DNA of 64,000 bases, taken from positions 2,125,501 to 2,189,500 of the forward strand of contig NC_065542.1 of NCBI RefSeq assembly GCF_932294415.1. Reading direction: 5' to 3'. This stretch comes from Quercus robur (lineage: Eukaryota > Streptophyta > Magnoliopsida > Fagales > Fagaceae). The notes under the pieces were generated by a model. That model ran no database searches and was not told the DNA's origin. It saw only the letters and a program-made list of their open reading frames with translations. Shown here in pieces: positions 45,101 to 57,698 of this stretch; the stretch's first letter is position 1; every line of letters begins with the position of its first letter. Position numbers and translations under genes: made by a program.

Positions 45101-47302
45101 AGATAAGGACACACTGGTTTCATTTGTCAGGCTAGCTTTGTCATTGTCATTACCACAGCAACCTAATTCCTCTTTGGTAGCATCTTTTGAACTATCCAGA
45201 ATGCCTCTAGTTGCATCATTCTCTAAGACCTGTCTCTCACTGACATTGATAGGCTTCTTTTCCTCTTTCATGAAGTCAGCATTGACAGCATTTTCCACTT
45301 GTGTGATGGTGCTCATTGCCACCAGGCAAGAATCAGGCTGTGTTGTCTGTTGCTGTTCTGCTTGTAATGCCTTCATAGCTCTAACTTTTTTGTAATATTC
45401 TTCAAAGTATGCCTTCTTTTGAGCAACAAATCCAGGGGCCTTAAACTTCTCCAGCTCCTCCTGACGTCTGTTGTGGGAGAACACTGACCGCTTTTCCCAT
45501 GCAAGTGATTCGACAGCAAATCTTCCAAAAGATATTGAACCATGATCCAGAATGTCAGAGATGGAAACAACCTGCACGCCAAAGTAAAATTTAGATAAAA
45601 TAACAAAACCATACAGCAGAAATGTTAACATAGAACCCAGTAAAGCATAAGAAAAACATCTTATCACATTTAATTTCAAGATTTAGGGCCATCCAAATTT
45701 CCCAACTTGAGCCTTTGGACTCAAAAAGGCTAGAGAACAAGAAAAGTGGGAAAAAGAAGAAGAATCAGTGTATGTTTAAATGTCAAATACAAAAGTCAAT
45801 TGAACTATATCTAGATTACAACAAATATAATGCTCCAATTTTTTTTTTTTTTCTCATATAATTTGGAAACCAAGTAGACTCTTGAAGAGAAGAAATTTGC
45901 TATAGTTCTTACAAATTTTCCTTACCAATAAGTCTAAGCCCACAACCAATTTCTCAACTGCTAAGGTGGCAGTTCATGATTGGTATGCAGTAAAAGTGAT
46001 GTTAGCGGGGTCCCGTGTGAAAATGATATATTAGAAATCATAATCTGCCACCTCAACAAGAAAGTGAAATTTGTTATGCTTGTAGCATCTTTATATACTT
46101 ACAGATTATTAAGTTACTAACAGACATGGCTGCTACATTGACTTGCCACGTGCATCACACGATCCTACATTCCACAAATTAATTTGTACCACCACATAAA
46201 AGCCACTGCAGTTTGCAACAAAATTGTAATAAACTTTGTTTCAACCTTACCATTACTCTAAAGAATATTTAGATGTCCATGTAAAATACAATCAATCTAT
46301 TTTCACAAAACATTTATTAAAACTCATTTCTCAAGCTTTAAAATTTCTCCAAAAACAGAATAGCCTCGCATCAGAACAATATACTTGCTAATAACATTCC
46401 GAAATATTAGATAACTTAACCAAGCCAACCAATGCTTCAAAAAAAAATTGTGAAAGTTTTAGTTTTTGTTCTTCAAATATTAAAAAGGTAATAATTTCAT
46501 CCTTCTATTTTTTGTTAAAGCTACTCCAAGTCACATCTGCCTTTTAGGAAAAGGATCCTTTCCATTTGAAAAAAATCTAGTTCATGTTTCAATTATACAT
46601 CACAAATCTAAAGGTGTACAACTTCATTTAAAATCAGAACCTTGAAATGGTCTCCATTTCTAGAAACAGAGAAGAGATCATGTTATAGCCTTTTAATGTA
46701 CAATGTCAACACTTTGTCTATCACATAAAGAATTTCTTTATAGGTAGTCATATGGGTATATTACATGAACCTTTCTCAAGGTTTCACAAAATGACACTCC
46801 CCAAAATAATGGACGAAATCACACTCATGAGAAATTATTTGGTACACCGTGTGTATTACACCTCCTTCTCACATGTGGGATCCGCCATTTTGTGAGAGGA
46901 AGGTGCAGGACACTAATGTTCATTGCTTCTCAGTCAAATTAAATTGCAGCTGTTTAACTTTATAGTATGAAATCCAAATTTGACCAAATTTTAAGCCTTT
47001 CCAAAACTACTTCAAATAGTACAGACAGCTTAATTGAATACTTCAACAATCATTCATATATTTATATCACCATCACAAAAAGCAACTCTATCTTTGACCT
47101 TAATCACTTTACCTTTTATTCAATCAATAATTCACCCAAAAAAAAAAAAAAAAAAAAAAAGAAAAAGAAAAAAAAAGACAGCTATTGAAAGAGTAATTTT
47201 AGAGTGTACCTGAGATTGTTGGCCCTCTAATGGTACCTCAGTTTGTGACCATTCATTGCCACAATAGCTATGATGATAATGATGATCCATATCAGTTGCC
47301 AT
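42197..47302 (-). CDS. WVD2-like / TPX2-family-related microtubule protein
   Basis: Exons on the minus strand are 47302-47210, 45571-44948, 44445-44074, 43987-43926, 43804-43709, 43592-43502, 42729-42628, 42463-42414 and 42221-42197, all GT-AG and in phase, giving 504 residues. The N-terminal signature HGSISFGRFAVESLAWEKRS then FSHNRRQEELEKFKAPGFV is that of WAVE-DAMPENED2-like 7-type proteins, which bind microtubules. The middle is Ser/Lys-rich and probably disordered, with KQKKQSSSLNAK closing exon 2. PLHERSTQ in exon 3 is also family-like. I see no TPX2 C-terminal helix of the KLEEK type, so either the family branch lacks it or it has been lost. The last two exons (IALPESADMTHARREPR, then PKMPSWR stop) follow the agreeing phases, but another frame is also open across them to a different end, so the C-terminus is less certain. 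Neighbouring spacers are long. Confidence 0.85.
46845..46925. repeat. Decayed relative of the foldback element
   Basis: In the first intron of the WVD2-like gene: CTTCTCACATGTGGGATCCG and CCATTTTGTGAGAGGAAGG form an imperfect hairpin resembling the centre of 34746-34863. Confidence 0.5.
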
Positions 47303-50300
47303 TTCCCAATTACTCTCTACACTCAAACTACTCTAACAAAACCCCCTGTCCAATAATAACCACCAAAAGAAAATTTAGGCCCAAAAAAAAAAAAAAAAAA
47401 AAACATGGGACCAAAATATTTTCTAGATTGTACCTTACTACAATAAACTTCAACTGTTTCATGAATTTTACAGAGGAAAAAAAAAATGCAGAGTACTCAC
47501 AGTAACAGATAGAGATTCCAAGGTCTTTTAACAGTTGAAAAGTTAGTTACTTCAAACTTATTGTGTATTAAGGATGTGTTTGGCTGTTTATTTTGGGGGC
47601 TTTTGTTTTGAAGGTTACAGTTACCAGATTGTGGTGTTTTGGTTTGTGAGAACTGAAAAGTGAGCAAAATGGAGAGACAAAGAAAGAGTGAGCAACCAAA
47701 CTTGTTCTTAAGGGAGTGAAGTGACGTGGCTATGGTGCGGTTACTCACAACCGCTTTTTTTTGCATCTGGGTCCTACTGCCGCCACGTTGCACAGTTGAT
47801 TTTCTGTGAAAGATTTGGGTCCACGATGAAGGGTCGGGTCCAGTGGTTGTTTGTAATATCTGGGGTTTTAATGAATGTGGTGACACGTGTGTGGATACTA
47901 TCGGTTGGTGGGTCCCGGCTGCAATATGAGTATATGGGTGTGGTTCTGCCGAATAAGAAAGTTTTGTTTATTTGGTTGCTTTTTTTTCTCTTTAGATGAG
48001 AATCTTTATTTGTTTATTTATTTATGGTTTTTGTGTCCAGTGGTGGGTGCGTACCCACGTGGATGGACTATGTTAACAAGATGGGTCTTGCATAAGGCTA
48101 CATGTGATGGAATCATTATGGTAGCCACTTAACAACAATATCACGAGCACATTCATTTTTTCTAATTAATTCTATAATCTTGATTTGTGTGATTGCAAGT
48201 GATTAATTAAAAAAATGTAGATCCATGTAAATAAGAATTGGGAAAAAGTGTCACTACTCATAATTGTATACATCAACAAATTATAACATTGGACGTGATA
48301 GTGTGTGTTTTTTTAAAATTAAAAGATTGTAAATGAACCAATTTGTTTATGAATAATTTGAGCTTAGTTTGGAAAAAAAAATATTTGTTTTTGTTTGTTT
48401 GTTTTGCAAACAAGCTATACTCAAGCCTAAGTTTATACTTGACTATTAAATGACACAAGCTCAAACATAGTAATGTGTTTGTGAATAAACTTGCGAATAT
48501 AAGTATAAGGTTCAATTTAACCATATGCAATTATATTTTTTATATGTACAATTTTCTAAATTTTCTAAAAAAATAGTTATATATATATTTGAAATTGTCT
48601 TGTATATGTTTTGTAAATAGAATTATACAAGATATCAAATTATTATTGATAATATAAACAATCTATTCATAATAAAAATTCATAGATTTATGAAGGGGTA
48701 AAAAATTTAGTCATAGTTTTACAATATATGAAAAAGAAATAAGTTAATCAAATAATCGGTGGACAAGTTTAAGCTTGTTCAACAAGAAAATGATTGGGGG
48801 ATAACAAAGACTCGAAGATCCCAAGCTCAATTCATCATACTATTAGTTCATGGAGTAGTTTTTGAAGTATCTCCTAGTGAAAGAGTAGAATAACTTAATC
48901 AAAGGTTGGTACATTATTAGGTCCTAAGCACATGCAAAGATTTGTCTCTTTGACAAGCTTTTCTGATAGATCATGGCTACACAAACTTCCAACCATCTCT
49001 TCTTTTTCTTTTCTTTTAATTTTCTTCCATTTAAAATGTGATTAATTCTTTTTGGAGTTATGGGTTTCGATATATTTTTTCTTTGTATTTTACAAAAAAA
49101 ACACGATGCATTTTTTTATTTAATGTACAAGTGTTATACATTAAAAAAAAAAAATGAACTTGATTAATACACAATTTGTTTAACTGTGTTTAGTGACTGA
49201 GATTTATATTTGACATGACGATTCCACCATGCGTTTTGTTAATAGCACAAGCCTTAAATTCTTTATTTTTATTTTTATATATTTCCATTCATTTTAACAT
49301 AGTAAAAGCAAAAAGAAGAATTTCTAAAATAGTTAAAATATTACATATATTTAGTGATCAAACGGGTATGCGGAAAATAAAATATGACTTGGTCTATTAA
49401 TTGTATTGTTTATTTAGATTTAACTGCAGTCACATGACACCCATGGAGTATATATTGTTCGTGGATAGTAAAATTGAGCTACACATTTCAATCACATGAC
49501 ACCCATGAAGTATTGTTCGTGGATAGATTATTAAAAGAGGGATTAAGCTCTCGCAGAGTTCCAATTGAATTTAGACATACTTTTTAGACATTAAAGTAGC
49601 AAACACTTTCTTCAATTTCTACTTTCTACTGTTTGAAAAGTAAAAAGTAAAAGTAGCCTCAGAGGCCATACGTTTTCGATCCCTGAATTACTATTGTAAT
49701 TATTATATGAAAGTATTAATATTTGGTACATGAGTTGACCAAGAAGTTCTATAACTTGTAATAATTTGCTTCCATTTATGTGGACTCTAAACTAACCACA
49801 AAATTAGAGTAGTAATTTTCATCAAGATTAGAACCTGGTCTCCCTCATTAGAGGTTTGTTAGGGTTTTTGGATGACAGCTCTTGCTACACCAGTCAAAAT
49901 GTTCATAGTCTTATAAATAAAATATTTCAATTCACATTGGTGAATATCGGTGGAGGAAAGGTCCATGTTTACCCTTTTTGAGAACCTTTGTTTAATTAAT
50001 ACTCTTTTTGCGTAAGGGAGGTGGTGACAAGACCAATGACTTTACATTTTCATCTCAAACCCATGTTCGGTAGGCCCAAGTAAAATTTGGGCGGCGAGTC
50101 TAAGTCCAAATGAAGTTGGAGTAACGAATTTTTTACTCTTAAAAAAAAAAAGAAAAAGAGTAAATTTCATAAAGGTCAACCCTACTTTTATTATTTTCAA
50201 AATTTAAATAATTTTATCGAAACTTTCTACTGAAGAATTTGCTTCAATCTAGAAAAATTACCATTGAAAATCTCTTAACTCAAAGGTTTAAAGTCTTAAG

Positions 50301-50483
50301 TATTGACCCAATTATGTTATACTAATTCCTCAAGTTCCTTGTTTTTTCACTATGTGAGATTTTTAACTACTTACATGCGCAAAAGCATGCCCAACAAATG
50401 AATAATATCATTTATTTTTTTTTATCATTTTGAACTTTTTAATATGCAAAGTTGCGAACAATGCCAGGTTCAATCACGACTAA
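47303..50483. other. Upstream region of the WVD2-like gene and intergenic
   Basis: Within 600 bases of the start is a GC-richer stretch (47710-48080) that may be promoter. A tandem duplication of about 60 bases at 49428-49530 repeats CACATGACACCCATGGAGTA and TTGTTCGTGGATAG. The 48330-48790 part has AAGCTTGTTC/TTTGAGCTTA-type motifs that recall a decayed hAT element, without clear ends. No gene. Confidence 0.5.
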
Positions 50484-50686
50484 GAGTCTGTTTGGATACC
50501 GTTTATTGCTGAAAACTGAAAATTGAAAACATTGTAGCAAAATAATTTTTAAATGTGTGAATAGTACTGTGGGACCCAGTTTTAAAATTGATTTTGCTGA
50601 AATCTGTACTTGCGGGTCTCGTGAACAGTGCATGAAATCCACACAAAAAACGCAGACGTGCCGTGGGATGCTATCCAAACCCAGCC
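50484..50686 (+). mobile_element. Tourist-like MITE, TAA target duplication (copy 1)
   Basis: Runs from GAGTCTGTTTGGATACC to CTATCCAAACCCAGCC between TAA at 50481-50483 and TAA at 50687-50689. The body has CTGAAAACTGAAAATTGAAA and AATAGTACTGTGGGACCC. The 3-bp TWA duplication and GTTTGGATA ends indicate PIF/Harbinger. Related copies at 57416 (inverted) and 60227. Confidence 0.75.
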
Positions 50687-50796
50687 TAAAATGACTTTTA
50701 CAATGAAATCTTCACGGGATTCACACAAAAAAACGCAGACGTGCCGTAGGACGCTCTCTAAACCCAGTCTAAAATGACTTTTACAATGAAATCTCA
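50637..50796. repeat. Tandem duplication across the MITE end
   Basis: The last ~50 bases of the MITE plus ~25 bases of flank (CACACAAAAAACGCAGACGT through GACTTTTACAATGAAATCT) are repeated directly after. The duplication came after the insertion. Confidence 0.75.
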
Positions 50797-52437
50797 TTAA
50801 TCGGTTGTTCATAATACATAGTGGATGTGATTAATTTTTGGAATATGATGTCAAGAGCTTTGTAGCTTTGCTCAACTGATTGATATTTTTTTATATTTTC
50901 AAAATATTTAAGATCTAAATACTTATTGTAACTATCAAATTAAAAATCAAATTAAAAAAGATCGTGATTCGTGATTAGTTGGTGGGGAAATGAAAGTTAA
51001 ATAATAATAAAAATCCCTTCAAATATCTTTTTTTTTTTGGCAGAGATTTTCTTGTTGGAAAAAGGTTGGACTTGTTCCACTCCCTAATTTAAGTTGGAAA
51101 CAATTAACTATTCACCTTTTTAGCTGCTTGGCAATTCTATACATTCTAGGAAGCTGCTTGCTTTGAGAACCACACCAATTCTCCTTCAGTTCGAAAACAT
51201 GCAGCCTTAAATTAATACTTTATATACGTTGTAATTAGACAACCAAATGGTTGACAGGCAGGAAAGCCAGACAATATGAAACCTGACTTTTTCTATTTTT
51301 TTGAGAAGAATATGAAACCTGACTTGATCATTCATTAGTGTTGAGTATTGGTTTTGGCATTTGGAATTTTCACATTCAATGTAGAAATAATTCCACTCTT
51401 CCTCTTTTTTCATTGGAGTTCCACTTTACAAGTTACAACCATAGTAATCTAATAAAGCACGCATAAATGAAATTCGAAAAAACACACGTGCTAAATAAAC
51501 CCCATTTCAAAATTTAGTAGTGTTTTTCATTGTCTTTGACCACAATCGTTCAACCACTGTGGTTAAATAAATTGACTTCAAGATCATTATATAACTTGTT
51601 AATTCTAACTTTTTGGTACACCCAGAAATTGTTTTAGGTTTATTTAATTGTTTATTTTAAAATTAAGGTAGTTGTGTAGATTGTTGTTACTGTTTGAACT
51701 TGGATACGCAGATGAGAGCCAATTATGCAAATAAAGTACTAGAACTCTTCCGTTAGAGCTGATTAATATTAAAACTTGCTACAAGAAGCTAAAAATTGAA
51801 GTGAACAATATGTAATAGGCTTTATTAATTGGTATGAATAAACCACTTATTTTACATAAGTAAAACAAAATACATAACTGTTTTTAACAGTTGCTACATA
51901 CAAGTAGCATAGGGCTGAAATGAAGAGAGAAAAAAAGCCCCCAGAAAAGATATATAGTAATAATGTAATAGTACAATAAAACCCAACAAAAATAGACTAC
52001 TATGTGAGAGGGCCAGAGCTAGTAAAAAAACAAAACCCCAATTTGATGCTTCAATAAAGCTAGCCTCCATCCAAATTCTTAAAAGCTGCTCATTTAATGC
52101 AAAACTCGACCCACGTGTCTCTTCATGACTCAACCACAATGATACTTTGTACCAGAAAAAACTTGCTCATACTTGAACTTGAACCATTCTCCACTGAATG
52201 CCTCAAATGACCAGACTAAACTACAGAGGAGTGACCTCAAATGTATTGAAGTAAAACCTTTCTAAAAGGGGGGGAAAAAAGTTAAAAGAGTTACTATAGT
52301 TAAAGGCTTCTTTTTGTCTTAGGTAATTACTGATAAATTATGTGACATATATTGTTCAGTTCTCTGATAAAAAAGAACTTGTGTTTAATCTCCCTCTCTC
52401 ATTTGTTGTAAGAGAGAAATGGAGATGAATATGATGC
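50797..52437. other. Intergenic and 3' flank of the ERF gene
   Basis: AT-rich, no coding signal on either strand. The last few hundred bases are likely the ERF 3' untranslated region. Confidence 0.5.
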
Positions 52438-52956
52438 TTACGAGTCCCAAATGGACTCATATTGCAATTCTTCCCAGTCACTGAACTCAACATTGTTGTC
52501 ATACAATACCATATTCTCCTCAAACAAAAGAGCTCCTGTCAACTCCATCCACATCTTTGGTGAGTCCAAAGGTGACTCATTAATGGCTTGAATTTGGCTA
52601 GGTGAAAGTCCCACCCTGACCGGCATCACATTAGCTCCAGAGCTTCCCATCTCAGGCCTTCTAAACCGCAATGCCGCCTCTTGAGCCGCCATTTGCACGT
52701 CCTCAGCTCTCGAGCTCTTTGGCCTCGGCAAGCTATCAACCAATTCAGGAAAATTCAGGCGTGCCCCACGTCCTCTAAGGTGCAATGCCGCCACATCATA
52801 GGCCGCGGCGGCCATTTCTGGCGCCTCATAGCTCCCCAACCATATCCTTGTTTTCTTCCCTGGCTCACGAATTTCAGACACCCATTTTCCCCATTTGCGC
52901 CTTCTCACACCCCTATATGTTGGTGCAACAACGTTAGGATTGGTTGGTTCTTCCAT
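52438..52956 (-). CDS. AP2/ERF transcription factor, DREB type (ERF021-like)
   Basis: Intronless, 172 residues. A single AP2 domain starts at Y14 ([20 protein letters not shown], then [20 protein letters not shown] and [18 protein letters not shown]) and ends near residue 71. WVSEIREP, with Val and Glu where ERF-type proteins have Ala and Asp, places it in the DREB subfamily, and the AP2 sequence closely resembles what I recall of Arabidopsis ERF021-ERF025. Downstream is a Gln/Ala helix ([16 protein letters not shown]) and an acidic C-terminus ending [16 protein letters not shown], a likely activation segment. By family it binds DRE/CRT-type sites in the nucleus and responds to stress or development. 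The first ATG is used; the length fits. An AT-rich TATA-like stretch (TATATTTATATC, minus strand) lies near 53063-53075. Confidence 0.92.
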   Translation of the reverse strand: MEEPTNPNVVAPTYRGVRRRKWGKWVSEIREPGKKTRIWLGSYEAPEMAAAAYDVAALHLRGRGARLNFPELVDSLPRPKSSRAEDVQMAAQEAALRFRRPEMGSSGANVMPVRVGLSPSQIQAINESPLDSPKMWMELTGALLFEENMVLYDNNVEFSDWEELQYESIWDS

Positions 52957-53740
52957 GTGTATGTGTTTGAGCTTTTGTGAGAGAACACTATTGTTGAGTG
53001 TTTTTCAATGAGCTAGCTAGAGAGATACTGATTTTGGTAGAGAAGAGTGTGAAGCAATCATGATATAAATATAGGAGATGGATGTGAAGTATTATTAGTG
53101 TGAATGAAATTTAAGAAACTCTTTTTTTTTTTTTTTTGGAGATTGAAAGGGAGTTTCCGAGTAGCTACGTAAGTGGGAAGATGCTGTCAATGGGCGCATG
53201 CGCACGTTTCCTTTGGTTTTGCATTATCGAGTCATACCATGCCACATGTCTATTCTTATTTTGTATTTATTTGGTTTTGTTTAATTTTTTTAAGCACATA
53301 TAGGAAGTTTAGAAGGAAAAAAGGAAAAACTAAGTTTTCTCACAATTGATAACTTTATTTAGAGAAATATATTATTATATCTACACTTTGAATATATTCT
53401 TTCTTTCACCTTCCTTATTATATATATGGGTCTTACATCCATTCTCTCACATGATGAATCTCACATATAATATAAAAAGAATGTGAAATAAACTAATATT
53501 GGTGTGAAAAATTCATAGTTTTTAGAGTATTCAATTCATGCTAAAGTGTTTTTTTTTTAATAAAAAGCATATTAAAGTGTATTATATACAAACTATTTTA
53601 ATTAATAAATGGTAATGCTTTCTTAATGCTAGAACCTCATATTGTCTACGAGAATTGATCCCAAATTACCTTAAAACAAACCAAAGAGTAATCAACAAAC
53701 TAAAAATATATAAACTTATACAAATTATACATATTGATTC
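52957..53740. other. Upstream region of the ERF gene
   Basis: Leader and promoter for about 120 bases, then AT-rich spacer with a T-run at about 53122. No gene. Confidence 0.5.
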
Positions 53741-53748
53741 CATCTAAC

Positions 53749-54586
53749 CAGGGCCAGCTCAAGGCCTAGGCAAGTTAGGCCTAGGCCTAAGGCCCCACCA
53801 AAAAAAAAAAATTCCTTAGAAAAAAAAGGCCCAATTTTTCATAGTTAAAGACCCAAATTTTTATACAATCATATATATTTTCTAAATGTTGTACATTTTT
53901 TTTATTAGTGATATACAAATTTTACTATTGGCTTACAAATTGTCATGTTATTAATCACAAAAAACATGATATAAACATTCATTAGTTAAATTGATGAAGT
54001 TTATCAATGAGAGACAATATCACATTATATTTTGAAAATTTTATAGTGCTTTTAATTAGCGCATTTTTCTTTTTCATTTCTATTAAGACTCTCAAAGTAC
54101 GAGACTAATAGAACCTTAACTCAATTGAAACCCTAAAATATTTCAAAAAGATGTTGCAAATGTGTTAAATCATCAATTATAGATTAATCTCCCCTAAGAG
54201 TTTGAGACTTTGATTTTTGTAAATTAATATCCTACAAAACCATACACCAAATAATATCTATCTCTCTCTCTCTTAAAATCAAAAAATAAAATTAAAAATT
54301 AGATTACAACTTTATTTAACTATGCGTCGTCTTATATCAAAAAAAAATATATTTTTCAATCATAATATATTTTTATTTCTTTTTATAAATATTTATAATT
54401 CAACTATGATATTCAATTCTCTATATGAAATTAACATTAGTCTAGTTGGTATTATTTATGTATTTAATGTATCAAATTAACCTTGATTTGATTAGTGTTA
54501 AATAATTTTGTTTAATTAATATTTACATATTAAAGGCCCCGTATAAATTTTTCGCCTTAGGCCCCAAATTATATTGGGCCGCCCTG
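53749..54586. mobile_element. Non-autonomous hAT element, 838 bp, exact 8-bp target duplication
   Basis: Flanked by CATCTAAC at 53741-53748 and 54587-54594. Ends are CAGGGCCAGCTC and GGGCCGCCCTG, with AGGCCTAGGC and CCTTAGGCCCC motifs just inside. The 8-bp duplication plus CAGGG ends identify the hAT superfamily. The interior is AT-rich with no transposase-like frame. Confidence 0.9.
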
Positions 54587-54594
54587 CATCTAAC

Positions 54595-57415
54595 CACTTT
54601 ATTTATTTATTTTTATGATGACTTTTAGGGAAAACTTTCACAAAACAATATAACCAAGTCCTTTGATTAGATGGTTTTCTATTACAAGACGCGTTACAGG
54701 TGTCTTTAAACTTTAAAGTGGTCCTAAATAACGTACGACGCGATCTAGTCCATTGATTAGATGGTTTCTTCTTCAAATTGTTTTTTTTTTTTTGGCCCAT
54801 TCTCTCATTCTATGCATGTTTTCTACATGGCTTTGACAGCATAATATATATCGATGTATTGAAAACTTTAAGATACAGATTTATAAAATCATCGTACTTA
54901 ATTGCTTTTAACAAAGTTTAATTCATACCAAAAAAAAAAAAACAAAGTTTAATTAATTTAAGTATAAAACGTGCACCATGCAACAGTTGAACATAGAGAA
55001 AGTTTCTAAACCAAGGTTTTCTGTCTCAAAAAATGTACTTCTTTTATAAAATATTTGGACATATGTTTATGTAGAATTTATAATTGATCCATATAAAAGT
55101 TTTTTAATTGTAAAATAAAAAGGTATAGACTATTTAATAGCTATGGTACTTGCTTTTAGAAAAGTTTAATCAGCTAACTTCATGGTCATAAAAACGTGTT
55201 ATACCATGCACAAATTGAAAAATGTAAAGCTTGTACTCTTTTTTTTTATGTCCAACATCATAGTTTGGCCTTATTTTTTTTTTCTATGAAGAATGTAGAG
55301 TCCTCACGTCTGATCTCAGGAGAATAGACAAGAAATAGTTTAAAGGTTGATGCTTGTGACCCATATTGATCAAATTCATTCAAATATTTCAGGAAAATCA
55401 CCGCCCAAATTGCTTAAAGAGGGGACATATGGTCAAAAGGAAAATGACCCCAAAAAATGTCACTTTCGCAAACCGAATGGGGGGAGATGGGATGTGGGGT
55501 ATTATAAGCCACTAAAATTTTATCTCTTAATTTGTATATGTAGCTTTCTAATTTATATGTTCCCGAAGGGGGGGGGGGGGGGGGGAGAGAGAGATTTTAT
55601 AAGAAGTTTCAAATTTTATATCATATTTTTCTAATTAGAATTTAGGTTTTTTATTTTGTTGATTAAAATCTTAAATTTGTGAAATCCTTTCAATTTAAGG
55701 TATTTGTCCATCACCATTATTTATTTCCGTTATTCTAAACAGTATTACAAAATCTTATTAACAATTTCTCAATTTTTTCTTTAGCCCATTACAATTCAAA
55801 ATAATATAGTGTAATAATTTTTTTATTTTAATTATTGAATAAGGGATCTAACTCATCTAAGTTCAAATTTTAGTTACACAAAAGAAAAAATAATTAACAT
55901 TTTAATTTGATGATAAATAATAATCTTAGTAGAAAGGCTGCTATAAGATTAATTAGATCTTAATACATATTTTTTAAATTTGTGTCCTCCATTTCTAATT
56001 TATCAATCTTATAGTAATTAATTGGTTTATCATAAAAATAGTATTAAAAATGGACTAATAGTCTAATTACAAAAAACTATATCAATTTATTCAACAATTA
56101 TAAAAACATATAGTGATGCAAGCATTTCTATTTCTAATTTCTATTTGCCATATTCTAGCGCAGTTTATAGCCTTTGACACTCTTTGACACATTCTTATTT
56201 TCCTAAGGTTGATCTATCTCCACGAAGTACACATTCTCAATCTCCAAGGACATCCTCTCACATCCAAAAAACACGTGCATACACCTATATATAAGGTTGT
56301 TTAGGACGGCAACCAATTTGACGCTTATTTTTACCGATATTTATCTAGCTGTCTTTCACTTTCGTGTCACTTTTATATGAACTCGGAATTTCTTTTTTCC
56401 ACAACTTAAATCATAACATATAGTTATGAAAGTGAGTGAAATTGGTTAGAGTATTTGTTTTAATGCTTGTATAATAGAAAACGTAACACATTTTAGCAAA
56501 GTAAGTTTAAAATTCACCTACATCAAGTTATGTGCAAAATTGGGTGAAAACATATGATTACTATACATAGACACTATTTATCTTACCTTTATTTATTTAT
56601 TTATGTATTTTGAGAATAAAACAAAAGAGTGAAAGAAAGTTATTGTATGTAAAATAATAATAATAATAATAAAATATAATGTAAAATAAATAGTTTGATA
56701 AGAAATTTCTAATAATGTTATTAACAAACTGACCCAAAATTTGTATAAAAAAAAAAAAAAGGAAAAAAAAAAGGGTTTGTTATTATAAATTTTTAAACGT
56801 GCTGATAGGAACACTCTTGTCATCTTATTATTATTATAATATTTTTGTACATGCACTGTGAAGAAATCTTAGACTGTGTCGACAGTCGACACACACTTTG
56901 CTCAAAACTGCACATTGCAGATAGGTCAAGCCCCCGTGGAAGCGAAACAGCTGGATCAAGCTAAGACTAATAATTGAGCTTCGGTGTTCCATCAAGGTCA
57001 AGTCATTGATTTATCACCAACAACCTTGATAGAAGCAACTTTCAGGGTTCGACTGCAGCACTAGCTGGCACCGCCTCCCCCTCTCACCGTACACCAGTAC
57101 GCTTTGCGCGTTTCTGGAGACCGTAGCAAAATAAAAATATCGTACCATGTACGGTCTTCCATATCTTTTTCTTTGTCAACATTTTGCTTTTTTCCCAGCT
57201 ATATTATTTTTTTTCGATCCATGTACTTTCACAGTTCGCTAGTCAATGGTCAAAAACATGCTGAGCTTTAGCAGTTTAGCCCATCTTCTGTGTGGAGTTT
57301 CCTACTTTCCTGGGTATATATATAACTTAGTTTCGATCAATTTAATCAAAGTATACTTTTTTTTTTTTTCTTTTTGGGTAGATTAAAGTATACTTTAAGT
57401 AAAAGTATGCTTTAA
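54595..57415. other. Intergenic, with a G-run and a small GC-richer island
   Basis: Contains a run of 18 G at 55568-55585 followed by GA repeats, an ATT-type repeat near 56655, a weak SINE-like stretch at 55830-55940, and a GC-richer island at 56870-57130 that starts with the palindrome TGTGTCGAC-A-GTCGACACA. TTGATTAGATGGTTT occurs at about 54663 and 54754. No gene. Confidence 0.5.
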
Positions 57416-57695
57416 GAGGGCGTTTGGATTCAGATGAATCCTGCGTCCACATTTCCAGAGTTGCATTTTGTTTTTTTTTTTTTTTTTGCCCGCATTTGTT
57501 GACTTGGAGGACAAATTTTACTGTTATGAACAGTAAATACACTGTTTATGTACTGTACTGACACTGTTCACGCATTAAAAAACATTAAAAATGGGTCTCA
57601 TGGTACTATTTACACATTTAAAAATTATTTTGCTACAGTGTTTTCAGTTTTCAGTTTTCAGTTTCAGCAACAATAAGCTCAATCCAAACGGACCT
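57416..57695 (-). mobile_element. Tourist-like MITE, TAA target duplication (copy 3)
   Basis: Runs from GAGGGCGTTTGGAT to ATCCAAACGGACCT between TAA at 57413-57415 and 57696-57698. The body matches 50484-50686 in reverse (TTTTGCTACAGTGTTTTCAG and AAATGGGTCTCATGGTACTA). It is about 75 bases longer, owing to an extra GACTTGGAGGAC segment. Confidence 0.75.
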
Positions 57696-57698
57696 TAA

